Positions 16,224-24,785 of a DNA stretch of 64,000 nt are shown here, in pieces (the stretch's first letter is position 1; every line of letters begins with the position of its first letter). Location of the stretch: assembly GCF_000716675.1 (NCBI RefSeq), contig NZ_JNXT01000032.1, positions 25,501-89,500 of the forward strand, read 5' to 3'. The translations under genes were made by a program, and so were the position numbers. Source of the DNA: Streptomyces alboflavus (GTDB lineage Bacteria > Actinomycetota > Actinomycetes > Streptomycetales > Streptomycetaceae). The notes below the pieces were generated by a model. The model saw only the letters and a list, made by a program, of their open reading frames with translations. It searched no databases and had not been told where the DNA came from.

Positions 16224-16889
16224 ATGAGCACGTCGCCGAAGGCCGGCCTCGAGGCCCTGCTGACCCCCGAGGAGAGCGTCCTGGTACTGATCGACCACCA
16301 GCCGTACCAGTTCGCCAACCTGCACAGCCACGAGCCGATGATGGTCACCAACAACGTCGTGGGCCTGGCCAAGGCGGCCAAGGGCTACGGCGTCCCGACG
16401 ATCCTGACCACGGTCGTGGAAGACCGCGGGGGCCTGCTGATCCAGCCGTTGCAGGACGTCTTCCCGGACCAGAAGCCGATCAACAGGACCTTGATCAACA
16501 CCTGGGAGGACCAGGTCGTGGTGGACGCCGTGAAGGCCACCGGACGCAAGAAGCTGATCATCGCCGGCCTGTGGACGGAGATCTGCGTGGCCATGCCCGC
16601 CATCCAGGCGGCGGGCGAGGGCTTCGATGTCCACGTCGTCACCGACGCCTCCGGAGGTGTGTCGGCCGAGGCGCACGACATGGCGGTGCGGCGCATGATC
16701 CAGGCCGGGGTCGTGCCGATCACCTGGCTGGCCGTGATGAGCGAGTGGCAGCGTGACTGGGCGAGGACGGACCGCATCGCACCGGAGGACCAGATGGCGG
16801 CCCTGGAGCACACGGGTGCCACCGGGATAGCGACGGTCTGGGAGCAGCAGCTCCTGAACACCCCGGTCGCCGAGACGGCCGGGGCGTAA
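16224..16889 (+). CDS. YcaC-like isochorismatase-family hydrolase
   Basis: The 221-aa cysteine hydrolase has Asp24 in VLVLIDHQPYQF and the probable nucleophile Cys121 in LIIAGLWTEICVAMPA, followed by VVTDASGGVSAEAHDMA, all aligning with YcaC-type proteins. Substrates of YcaC proteins are unknown; isochorismate is unlikely. ATG 16224 has AAGGAG 6 nt upstream. It is followed by a strong hairpin and then the MarR gene on the same strand. Regulation by MarR through shared operators suggests a response to a small phenolic or xenobiotic ligand (inference). Confidence 0.88.
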   Translation: MSTSPKAGLEALLTPEESVLVLIDHQPYQFANLHSHEPMMVTNNVVGLAKAAKGYGVPTILTTVVEDRGGLLIQPLQDVFPDQKPINRTLINTWEDQVVVDAVKATGRKKLIIAGLWTEICVAMPAIQAAGEGFDVHVVTDASGGVSAEAHDMAVRRMIQAGVVPITWLAVMSEWQRDWARTDRIAPEDQMAALEHTGATGIATVWEQQLLNTPVAETAGA

Positions 16890-16902
16890 CGGCGGGGGCG
16901 GC

Positions 16903-16930
16903 GGGGCGGTCCCGGGGTCGGGGCCGCCCC
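16903..16930 (+). terminator. Terminator after the YcaC-like gene
   Basis: GGGGCGGTCCC, a 6-nt loop and GGGGCCGCCCC form an 11-bp stem with one G-U type pair, 14 nt after the stop codon, followed by TTGCCCTGG. It separates the hydrolase from the MarR gene. Confidence 0.7.
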
Positions 16931-17050
16931 TTGCCCTGGTCATCACGCGGCCGCCCAACCACACCAAACGGCCCGGCTGTTCAGTCCGTCGGAGATGAAG
17001 ACGTCGCCCCGTCGCGCTGCGACGCCGGCACCCACACGCAGCCGGTCCGA

Positions 17051-17076
17051 TGACGCGTCAACCAGTTCACTACACT
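17051..17076 (+). promoter_or_regulatory. MarR-gene promoter with TGACGCGTCA operator
   Basis: The third perfect copy of TGACGCGTCA (17051-17060, again followed by ACCA) lies where the -35 region should be. The -10 is TACACT (17071-17076). Only seven bases separate the -10 from the GTG at 17084, so transcription should start at or next to the start codon. Confidence 0.7.
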
Positions 17077-17083
17077 CGACCGC

Positions 17084-17548
17084 GTGACTGACGGGGTGAA
17101 CTGGCTGACGGCGGAGGAACAGCACGCGTGGAGGAGTTTCGTCCGCGTGCATGAGCGGCTGATGGGCCGCCTGTCACATCTGCTGCAGACGGAATCCCAC
17201 TTGGCGGCCGCGGACTACGCGGTCCTGGTCAACCTGACGGATGTGCCGGAGGGCCGTCAGCGGTATCAGGACCTCGCGCGGGCACTGGAGTGGGAGAAGA
17301 GCCGGATGTCCCACCACATCGCGCGAATGATCAAGCGGGGACTGGTGGTGCGGGAGGACTGCGAGGAGGACGGGCGGGGCGCCTTCGCCGTGATCACGGA
17401 AGCGGGGCGCGAAGCCATCGCGGCGGCGGCCCCCCTGCACGTACAGGCCGTCCGATCCCTCTTCCTGGACCATCTCACCGCGGCGGAGCTCCGAACCCTG
17501 GCGGAGATCTCGGTCCGCGTGGTGGAGAAGCTGGACGACGACGCCTGA
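17084..17548 (+). CDS. MarR-family transcriptional regulator
   Basis: The 154-aa protein has the MarR winged helix: YAVLVNLTDVPEGRQRYQDL, LEWEKSRMSHHIARMIKRGLV with the recognition helix, and a wing with REDCEEDGRGAFAVITEAGR, flanked by dimerisation helices. No Shine-Dalgarno sequence precedes GTG 17084 and the -10 ends 7 nt before it, so translation is probably leaderless. It should repress itself and the upstream YcaC-like gene through TGACGCGTCA sites. Confidence 0.92.
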   Translation: MTDGVNWLTAEEQHAWRSFVRVHERLMGRLSHLLQTESHLAAADYAVLVNLTDVPEGRQRYQDLARALEWEKSRMSHHIARMIKRGLVVREDCEEDGRGAFAVITEAGREAIAAAAPLHVQAVRSLFLDHLTAAELRTLAEISVRVVEKLDDDA

Positions 17549-17964
17549 ACGGTGAGCGCCGACAGCCCCGGCTGTCCACGCTGCACCGCTGGCCACGGAG
17601 AGCCCACTCGGCCGGGCGCCACCCTGTCGGCCGGCCGGTGACGACCAGACACCTGATCCAGCCCCCCCCGCGACGCAAGGCCATGGGCACGGCGACGACA
17701 ACTGACACGACGTGACCAGCGGTTCCGCTCCAGAGCCTCGACGCGGGCGGCCTTCTTGGCTATGACTTCCCGCCGTCGCGTCAACTCGACCGGGCCGGAC
17801 GGCCCGGCGAAGCGTTGGCCACTTCGTCCCGGGCGCGCACGGCGCACACGCCGCCCTGGTTCACCACCGAGCGCCCCACCACAGAATCGCACTGCCCCGC
17901 CGCCAGGCGCTCCTTCCCTGAAACGCTCGGTTCCACACGAGGCGAGAGGGACGGTAGGTACGGC
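17549..17964. other. Intergenic stretch, no gene recognised
   Basis: About 415 bp between the MarR and NACHT genes. The only structure I see is a small hairpin (ACAGCC-CC-GGCTGT, about 17562-17575) shortly after the MarR stop. Open frames here give no family-like peptide. The NACHT frame is open from 17815, but that extra sequence looks non-coding. Confidence 0.5.
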
Positions 17965-20904
17965 ATGCGCGGGCGAGAAGTCTGGACACGACGCAGGCTG
18001 TGGATCGGCGTCGGCTGCGCGGCGCTGGTCGTCCTGGCCGTCACCCTCCGCCGAGTCGGCGGCGAGCAAGGTCAGCAAGCCCAGTACGACGGCCCCGCGT
18101 TCGTCGTCTCCGTGGTCGGCGTCCTCGTGTCCGTCGCTGCCCTGCTCCTGGACGTCCTGCGCCGCACGGACGCGCCCCCGGAACCCGGCGTCGTGCTACG
18201 ACAGACCGCCGACGCGCTCGCCGAGGCGGTACGGGTCCAATGGGCACAGGAGGCACGGCTGCGGCGCCTGCAAGACCCGAAACCACTCAACGTCCGCTGG
18301 AGGTGGGCCGACAGACTGCTCACGGACGACACACGGAACATTCGGCGTGGGCACCCGGTGCCCGAGCCCCGGCCCGGAGCCAACTGCCTGGCGTCGATCG
18401 CCACGACCTTCGAGGACGTACCGTCCGGGCGCATGGTCGTGCTCGGAAGCCCCGGTTCGGGCAAGAGCGTGCTCGCCGTGTGCTGCACGCTCGACCTTCT
18501 GAAGAAGCGCGCACCCGGCACAGCCGTACCCGTGATCTTCCCCCTGGCGGCCTGGGACCCGGGCACCACCACCCTGCGCGCCTGGCTCGTCGAACGGCTC
18601 GTGGCGGAATACCGGCCGCTCGCGGCCACCACCGACGGCACCGTACTGGCCGGGTCGCTGCTCGACGCCGGACTGATCACACCTGTCCTCGACGGCTTCG
18701 ACGAACTGCCCCCGGCGTCGTACAGCACCGGGATGCGCAGGCTCAACGCCGAGCTGGACGACGGCATGCCGGTGCTCGTCACCTCGCGGACCACGGCCTG
18801 GCGCAGCACGGTCGAGTGCAGCGACGTGCTCACTGGTGCGGAGGTCCTCGAACTGCTGCCGCTGGACCTCGCCGAGGCGACGTCATACCTGGAACGCACC
18901 GCGCGCCCGCTGCGCGGCCCCCGCGATCGCCGCACGACGGTGTGGACCCCGGTGCTGGACTCCCTGCAGGAGGAGCCACACGGCCCGGCAGCCCGCGCAC
19001 TCCTGCAGATCCTGACCAACCCGCTCATGGTGGCCCTGGCCCGCACGGTGTACGGCGACGTGTCCCGCGACCCCCAAGAGCTTCTCGACGACCCTCGTTT
19101 CGACACGACGGCCGGGATCGAAGAGCACCTCCTCGACGCGTTCGTACCAGCCGCGTTCGGCGACGGAGACGCCGACTCACGATGGCGCACCGCGGACGCC
19201 GAGCGCTGGCTGACCTGGCTCGCCCGCGAACTGGAACGGCGAGGCACCAAGCGGCTCGCCTGGTGGGAGCTGTACCTCAGCGTGCCGCGGGCGTTGCGGC
19301 TGGCCGCGCCCGCCCTGCTCGCGCAGGCACTCACGTTCGTCCTGGCCCTCCCCATCCTGCTCTCCAGCGTCGGCGGCGACGTCTTCGTCTCCGACGACAA
19401 GCCGTCGCTGGCAGCGAACCTGGTCGGCAACCTGATCGGATTCGCCGGTGGACTGGCCCTGCTCCTGCCCGTGTCGGCGGTGCGGCGCGAACGGCGCACG
19501 GCACTGCCCCGGCAGCTCACGGTCTGCATGGCGACGGCCGCCATCGCCACCCTCGGGTACACCCTCGCCGGAGGCTCCGTTCAGTTCGGGCTGCAGTTCG
19601 GCACGGTCACGGACGGCTGGGTGGCCGAGCTGTTCGGCGGCGCCGTCTTCGGCGTACTGATCGCCCTGTACTTCGGGGTGGCCGGGCTGACCCGGCACGC
19701 GGTGCCGCTCGGGCTGCCGTGGGCGGGCAGCCCTGCCGGTCGGCTCGCGGCACAGGCCGGGGGCGGCCTCCTCGCCCTGGCGGGGCTCGTCGTCATCAGG
19801 CCATGGCTGTTCGGGCACGACCTCGGCGTGTGGCCGACGGTGGCCGGCGCCCTGTGCTTCGCCGCGGCCCTGTGCCTGTGGGCGGCAGCGAGGCGACAGG
19901 GGGTGCGGACGGCCGTCTCCCATGCCGGTGAGGGCCGCATCGCCCGGCGTTTCGCGACCGGGCTTCTGCACGGCTGGGCCGTCTGCCTGCTCGTCGGAGT
20001 TGCGGCGGGCGCGACGGTGGGCGCCGTCGGCTACGCGCTCTCCGCGGTCGAGACGTCCAGGGCGCCCGACCTGGACGGCAGGCGGATCGGGACGTGGTCG
20101 CACCAGGAAACCCCCGACGGCGACCGCACCGTCGAGTCCGCGACGGAGATCGCCGGCGTCCTGGTGTACCCGCACGGAGGCTCCCGGCTCACCGCATATC
20201 CTCACGGCAGCCAACCGCCGAGCTGCGACCACAGGTGCGAATCGTTCGACGCACGTGTGACCTTCCGCGTAGCCCAGGGCGACCTGCGCATCCTCGTGGA
20301 CGGACACAGCGCGGCCCATGCGGTGAACATGCTGCCGGAGCTACCCAAGCAGTCCCGGACCTGGCTCGCCCAGAGCGCCACCCGGCACCCACTCGACCGA
20401 TTCCTGCTCCCCGGAGCCATGGGCGGAGTCCTGATCGCGCTGATCGGCGGCCCCGCATCTGGCCTCTATCGCGCGCTCAGCGCTCCCTCCGACCTCATCC
20501 GGGCGGCCAACCCGCACGTCACCCTGCGCACGGACCGCATGGCGTCGCTGTCCCGGTCCGGAGTCGTCGCGGTCATGACGGGCGGCGTATGCGCCCTCCT
20601 GGCCTGGGCATTCGCCTCACGAGGCGGGCTAGACCATGTAGCGGCACAGATGTGGGTGCCGATGGGCACCGCCGCACTCGCACTCACCGCATGGGGACAA
20701 CTGGCCGTCGCCCGTACCTGGCTGGCCCTGACGAGGCGGCTGCCCTGGCGCCTCATGACATTCCTCGACGAAGCGCACCGCAGGGGAGTGCTACGGCAAT
20801 CCGGCGCTCACTACGAGTTCCGCCATCTACGCATGCAGCAGCGACTCGCCTCGGCCACCGACGCCCCGCAGGAAACCCCCCGGACGACAGCGCCCACCGG
20901 ATGA
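17965..20904 (+). CDS. Membrane-anchored NACHT (STAND) NTPase
   Basis: The 979-aa protein has two N-terminal membrane helices (about 12-28 and 46-64), a cytoplasmic linker, and a NACHT NTPase: P-loop VVLGSPGSGKS (about 157-167), Walker B with the NACHT acidic run PVLDGFDELPP (about 239-249), LVTSRTTAW as sensor, and a winged-helix-like region (EHLLDAFVPAAF). From about residue 440 to 690 a multi-helix membrane domain follows, then a soluble insert (about 695-800) with two close Cys (CDHRC), further helices, and a C-terminal RGVLRQSGAHYEFRHLRMQQRL segment typical of actinobacterial NACHT proteins. ATG 17965 was chosen because the membrane helix follows directly. NACHT NTPases act as signalling switches, and several bacterial ones are anti-phage sensors; no effector is recognisable here. 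It stands alone, with no partner gene. Confidence 0.82.
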   Translation: MRGREVWTRRRLWIGVGCAALVVLAVTLRRVGGEQGQQAQYDGPAFVVSVVGVLVSVAALLLDVLRRTDAPPEPGVVLRQTADALAEAVRVQWAQEARLRRLQDPKPLNVRWRWADRLLTDDTRNIRRGHPVPEPRPGANCLASIATTFEDVPSGRMVVLGSPGSGKSVLAVCCTLDLLKKRAPGTAVPVIFPLAAWDPGTTTLRAWLVERLVAEYRPLAATTDGTVLAGSLLDAGLITPVLDGFDELPPASYSTGMRRLNAELDDGMPVLVTSRTTAWRSTVECSDVLTGAEVLELLPLDLAEATSYLERTARPLRGPRDRRTTVWTPVLDSLQEEPHGPAARALLQILTNPLMVALARTVYGDVSRDPQELLDDPRFDTTAGIEEHLLDAFVPAAFGDGDADSRWRTADAERWLTWLARELERRGTKRLAWWELYLSVPRALRLAAPALLAQALTFVLALPILLSSVGGDVFVSDDKPSLAANLVGNLIGFAGGLALLLPVSAVRRERRTALPRQLTVCMATAAIATLGYTLAGGSVQFGLQFGTVTDGWVAELFGGAVFGVLIALYFGVAGLTRHAVPLGLPWAGSPAGRLAAQAGGGLLALAGLVVIRPWLFGHDLGVWPTVAGALCFAAALCLWAAARRQGVRTAVSHAGEGRIARRFATGLLHGWAVCLLVGVAAGATVGAVGYALSAVETSRAPDLDGRRIGTWSHQETPDGDRTVESATEIAGVLVYPHGGSRLTAYPHGSQPPSCDHRCESFDARVTFRVAQGDLRILVDGHSAAHAVNMLPELPKQSRTWLAQSATRHPLDRFLLPGAMGGVLIALIGGPASGLYRALSAPSDLIRAANPHVTLRTDRMASLSRSGVVAVMTGGVCALLAWAFASRGGLDHVAAQMWVPMGTAALALTAWGQLAVARTWLALTRRLPWRLMTFLDEAHRRGVLRQSGAHYEFRHLRMQQRLASATDAPQETPRTTAPTG

Positions 20905-21378
20905 CAGCCCAGACCGCATCTCGCCGAAGTCACGTGCCGAGGCGTCGATTCCACGACTCCGTGAGCGCCGCGAGCGGCCGTTGCCCACCCCCAGCCCGCG
21001 CCTGTCCACCGCGGCCGACCAGTACGCAGAATCGGGCGGACTCGGCTACCGCCCGCGCGGCCTGCTGGGAGTCCTGAGGGCCGCAGGACCACTCGCCAAA
21101 AAGCGGCGTGGCGGGCACGGATCTACGAATCCCGGCACCTGGGCGCGATCCGTCTGGAGCGCCGACGACTCGCGAACCCCGACGCGGTCGTGCAGAGCCA
21201 CGAGGCCCTTGTCCGCGCTCGCTTCGGACCAACGGGCGACCCGACGCCGCTCACCCAGCCTTCCGGGGCCCACCCAGCCTCCGGGAACCTGGAGGTCGGC
21301 TTGATCGTTCTCCGTGTGCGCGGCGTACGCCGAAGTGCGCCTCGCCGGTACTCACGAGGAACGTGAAGGAGAGCGTGC
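20905..21378. other. Intergenic stretch with possible coding debris
   Basis: About 475 bp. One frame reads ARIYESRHLGAIRLERRRLA and onwards around 21110-21230 and looks protein-like, but it lacks a start and I cannot assign it. A GGCGTACGCC palindrome occurs about 50 bp before the acetyltransferase start, possibly regulatory. Otherwise nothing is recognised. Confidence 0.4.
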
Positions 21379-21981
21379 ATGGCCCCCACCCCCGCAGTAC
21401 GACCCGCCACGGAACGGGACGTGCCCGGTGCCGTCCGGACACTCACCCGTGCCTTCGCCGACTATCCGTTCACCCGGCATGTCGTCGCGGCCGACGGGCA
21501 CGACGAGCGGGTGCGCCGCTTCCAGGAGCTGTTCCTGACCCGGGTCGGCCTTCGGTACGGACGGACGTGGGTCACCGACGACGCACGCGCCGCGGCGGTG
21601 TGGACAACGCCCGAGCGGGACCCCGCGCCCGGATTCACCGAAGTGGGGCCGCTGATCGAGGAGTTGGCGGGCGACCGCGCGCCGGCCTTCGCCGCAGCGC
21701 AGCGCGCCCTCGATCCGCACCGGCCCAGCGAGCCGGTGTGGTTCCTCGCGACCGTCGGCGTGGCCCCGGACGCACAGGGCCAAGGGCTCGGCGGCGTGGT
21801 GGTCGCGGCCGGGCTCGAAGCCGCGGACCGCGCCGGGCACCCGGCGTTCCTGGAGACCTCGAGCGAGCGGAACGTGAGGTTCTATGAACGCCTGGGCTTC
21901 ACCGTGACCGCGGAGGTCGAGCTGCCCGACGACGGCCCCCGCACGTGGTGCATGCGCCGCGAGCCCAGGACGCAGGGCTGA
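21379..21981 (+). CDS. GNAT-family N-acetyltransferase
   Basis: The 200-aa protein begins with VRPATERDVPGAVRTLTRAF, the first strand and helices of the GNAT fold. It contains the acetyl-CoA pyrophosphate-binding motif A (FLATVGVAPDAQGQGLGGVV) and ends with FLETSSERNVRFYERLGFTV, motif B. The acceptor substrate cannot be told from sequence. ATG 21379 has AAGGAG 7 nt upstream. It is a single-gene unit with its own upstream region. Confidence 0.9.
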   Translation: MAPTPAVRPATERDVPGAVRTLTRAFADYPFTRHVVAADGHDERVRRFQELFLTRVGLRYGRTWVTDDARAAAVWTTPERDPAPGFTEVGPLIEELAGDRAPAFAAAQRALDPHRPSEPVWFLATVGVAPDAQGQGLGGVVVAAGLEAADRAGHPAFLETSSERNVRFYERLGFTVTAEVELPDDGPRTWCMRREPRTQG

Positions 21982-22442
21982 CCGTCTCCCGCGTCAGGCG
22001 TCCTCAAGCGTCGCTGCGCCGCCCAGATCATGGTGATCCGCTGCCTGCCCAATGACGTTGAGCCATACGCTGGCGAGATGGGCACCGCCACACGCCGGGC
22101 CCGCCTCGGGGCCGAGGTCCCGCGCGAGGGGGTGGCAAAGTCGGTGACCGGTGACTTTCCCCGCCGGGCCCCCGACTCAGAAGCAACCTTCTCCTGACCG
22201 ATCCCGACCGAGAGATGTACGCGTGGGGCAGTGAGCTGCCCCATCTGCCGGACGGCAGCCGAGGCTCTCCACAACCAGTTCCGTGTCTTTCTGCGTCTGG
22301 TTGTTCGTGTGCCTTCCCACTCGTGGCAGGGCGTGATCCGGCAGGTCCCGCAGTGCGAGGACGTGCAGGACATGCAGGACATGCCATGTCGCCGTCGCTC
22401 GCCCCGGGCAGCCGTGCTGCCGTCCGTTCCAAGGAGACGTTC
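21982..22442. other. Intergenic stretch, no gene recognised
   Basis: About 460 bp before the alpha/beta hydrolase. It contains a short hairpin (CCTCGG-GG-CCGAGG) near 22105 and scrambled coding-like triplets, but no frame gives a recognisable protein and no IS ends were found by eye. Confidence 0.4.
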
Positions 22443-23354
22443 GTGCCCGAGACCCCCTGCACCCTCGTCGGTCTGCCCCGGCCCGACGGCGCGCGCCTGG
22501 CTCTCTACCTGCATGGGCCGAACGACCCCGACCTGGTGATCGTCCTGGCCCACGGATGGCAGGCGACCTCTGCCATCTGGGACAAGACCGTGGCACAACT
22601 GAACCGCCCGTCCACCCTCATCGTGCGCTATGACCAGCGCGGACACGGCCGCTCCACCTCCGGCACCGCACGGCCGGCGATGTCCCTGCTGGCCGACGAC
22701 ATCCAGGCCGTCATCGCCGCCACCGCGCCCGGGGACGTCCCGGTCATCCTCGTCGGCCACTCCATGGGAGGCGCCGCGGTCCTCACGCTGGCCGCTTCCC
22801 GCCCCCGCCTCTTCGGGAAGAAAGTGATCGCGGCTCTGCTCGTGTCCACCAGCGGCGGCGGCCTCGACCTCGCTGCCGCCGGATTTCCGCTGCGGACACG
22901 GCTGGTCGGCGTACTGCGCCACGCCATGGCCAGCCTGTGCATTCACGCGCCCCGCGTGGCGCTGCGCCTGCACAACCTCTGGGAGCCGCGATTGAGCACA
23001 CAGCCGCCCATGGATGTCGCCGGGCGGTGGTTCAAAGCACTGATGCGCCACGACGTCACCGAGCTGGGGGCCTTGCGGCGGATCCCGGTGCACATCCTGG
23101 TGGGGGAGGAGGACCCGACGGTTCCGCCCGTCCACTCACACCGCTTGGCCGAGCAGATCCCCACCGCTGAACTGCACGTCGTCCCGCGAGCCTGTCATCG
23201 TCTGCCCACCCGGCACTCGTCAGTCGTCGTCTCGGCGATCGAGCGCACCTGCTCCGATGCCCTCCAAGGGTCCGGCAGCCGACCGCCCGTGGACAAGACC
23301 GACGGCCCCGCGACCGGCCCGGACCCGGCCGCGGTCCACACACCGCTGGTGTGA
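22443..23354 (+). CDS. Alpha/beta hydrolase
   Basis: The 303-aa cytoplasmic protein has the complete alpha/beta hydrolase layout: oxyanion HGW (residues 37-39), YDQRGHGRS, nucleophile Ser107 in VGHSMGG, the acid in HILVGEEDPTVPP and the His in VVPRACHRLP. The substrate is unknown; the closest general type is the esterase/lipase-like peroxidase-fold group. GTG 22443 is preceded by AAGGAG with a 6-nt spacer, so longer in-frame starts are unlikely. The last 30 residues are a Pro/Asp-rich tail. Confidence 0.88.
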   Translation: MPETPCTLVGLPRPDGARLALYLHGPNDPDLVIVLAHGWQATSAIWDKTVAQLNRPSTLIVRYDQRGHGRSTSGTARPAMSLLADDIQAVIAATAPGDVPVILVGHSMGGAAVLTLAASRPRLFGKKVIAALLVSTSGGGLDLAAAGFPLRTRLVGVLRHAMASLCIHAPRVALRLHNLWEPRLSTQPPMDVAGRWFKALMRHDVTELGALRRIPVHILVGEEDPTVPPVHSHRLAEQIPTAELHVVPRACHRLPTRHSSVVVSAIERTCSDALQGSGSRPPVDKTDGPATGPDPAAVHTPLV

Positions 23355-23450
23355 CAGGCGCTCGTTCGGCTTGTGCTTCTGGTGTGGGCGAGCCGGTAGG
23401 ACTCGGCGCCGGTCTGGATGACCTCGGTACTGGCGGACTCTCGTCATCAA
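23353..23450 (-). pseudogene. Possible fragment of a transposase-associated ATPase
   Basis: Read on the minus strand, the stretch STEVIQTGAESYRLAHT resembles the C-terminal end of IstB-like ATPases of IS21-type elements. It has no start or stop of its own and no inverted repeats are visible, so it is at most debris. Confidence 0.22.
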
Positions 23451-23517
23451 CTGTCGCCAGCTGCCCGTGGAAGCCAACCTGCGGGATACGCAGGAAACGG
23501 GCCGCCGCCGGGGCCGG

Positions 23518-24237
23518 CTACGCGCTCCGGGTCGGGAGCCAGGCGTCGATGACCTCGGCGACGAGGGCGGCGCCGCGGCTGTTCTGATGGATGTGGTCGG
23601 TCGTGAGCACGAGACCCCGGCGCCGCGAGATCGTGTCGAGGCTACGGCGCAGCAAGGCGCGCCGGACGACGACGCCGACGCTCGCTGCGGGTGTCGGGTC
23701 CCGGTAGGGGATCGGTGGTGGGTCCGCCTGGCGTAGTGCCTCGGTCTGGCGTTCGTGGAGCGGGAGGTAGGCCGCCTTGTTGGTGGTGGCGACCTCGGCG
23801 ATCATGCGGCTGTACGCCTGGGATGCCCGCGCCGCGGCTCCGTCGAGTTGTTGGCCGAGGACCGGGAGGGACAGCAGAGCGATCGTCGCGTCGGTCTGCG
23901 TGCGCAGCCGTTCGACGACGGCTCCCAGGCACTGCTGGAACCAGCCGGCCGACGGGCGCTCGGAGAGCTGTTTGCGCTTGATGGCCCGCTCGACGGGGTA
24001 GTCGGCGAGGCTCGCTCGGGCGTCGTTGGTCCCGATCAGCACGGTGATCACGTCGGGTGGGTCCGCTACGACGGCATCGAGGCGCTGTGAGAGGTTGTGG
24101 GCGAAGTCGCCGTTGACACCGAAACGGGCGAGCCGTACGTCGCCGGGGGGCCGACGTCGTTCGAGAAGGTCCAGGTAGTCGACGCTGAGCTGCGCGCGGG
24201 TGAGGCTGTCGCCGAGGCACGCGACACGGGTCGTCAC
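23518..24237 (-). CDS. SGNH/GDSL-family hydrolase
   Basis: The 239-aa protein shows the SGNH blocks in order: RVACLGDSLT (block I, nucleophile Ser11), FGVNGDFAHNL (block II Gly), VLIGTNDAR (block III Asn) and TTDHIHQNSRG (block V Asp/His). It is therefore an esterase or lipase of unknown substrate; no signal peptide is visible. GTG 24237 overlaps the cupin stop codon (GTGA), showing translational coupling; it is the last gene of an AraC-cupin-SGNH operon. Confidence 0.88.
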   Translation of the reverse strand: MTTRVACLGDSLTRAQLSVDYLDLLERRRPPGDVRLARFGVNGDFAHNLSQRLDAVVADPPDVITVLIGTNDARASLADYPVERAIKRKQLSERPSAGWFQQCLGAVVERLRTQTDATIALLSLPVLGQQLDGAAARASQAYSRMIAEVATTNKAAYLPLHERQTEALRQADPPPIPYRDPTPAASVGVVVRRALLRRSLDTISRRRGLVLTTDHIHQNSRGAALVAEVIDAWLPTRSA

Positions 24238-24701
24238 GGTGTGCGCGGGCCGGACGTGCCGGCGTGCTCGGCCGGGCGGGCTTCGGTCCGGGGACGGTGG
24301 TCGGTGCCGAGGCCGGCGGTGATGGTCAGGATGGACGCCGGTCCCGCCATGTCGACCGCGTGCCATGTCCCGGCCGGGTTGACGGTCGCCTCGCCCGGCC
24401 CGAGCACAACCCGGTCGGGCACTCCGTCCACGTCACGGGTGACCGTCACCGACCCGCTGAGGCAGACGACCAGTTCGTCGCCGGCGGGGTGGCGCTCCCA
24501 CTGGTCGTCGGGGCCGTTGCCGTCGAAGATCGTCACCATCCGGCCCTCGGCGCCGTCCGCCGCGACCGCGGCGCCGTAGGCATGGAGCACCTCCGGGTCC
24601 CAGGCGAAGCCCTCGACGGGTTTCGCTCGCGAGCCCAGCCCGAGGTGCACGGGGGTGGTCCGCAGGTCGATGGCGTTGGGTTCGTGATTGACGAGTCTCA
24701 T
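24234..24701 (-). CDS. Cupin-domain protein
   Basis: The 155-aa protein is a single cupin barrel: ERHPAGDELVVCLSGSVTVT matches the first cupin motif (His and Glu metal ligands), and VVLGPGEATVNPAGTWHAVD matches the second (final His). It could be a small-molecule sensor or a dioxygenase/isomerase; nothing fixes the substrate. The start is uncertain: ATG 24701 is used, GTG 24716 is in frame and neither has a strong ribosome site. It lies 84 bp behind the AraC-type regulator and overlaps the SGNH gene. Confidence 0.82.
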   Translation of the reverse strand: MRLVNHEPNAIDLRTTPVHLGLGSRAKPVEGFAWDPEVLHAYGAAVAADGAEGRMVTIFDGNGPDDQWERHPAGDELVVCLSGSVTVTRDVDGVPDRVVLGPGEATVNPAGTWHAVDMAGPASILTITAGLGTDHRPRTEARPAEHAGTSGPRTP

Positions 24702-24785
24702 GCCGATGATCGTCACAGGACAGCAAGAGGGGGGTCTTGAAGGAAAGGGAACGAAAAGTCGACGCGACGGACGGCCGGTCGGCGA

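Noticed and set aside
21882..23135. A 417-codon minus-strand frame over the alpha/beta hydrolase
   Set aside because: The plus strand carries the full catalytic triad with a good ribosome site; the minus-strand peptide is compositionally like noise.
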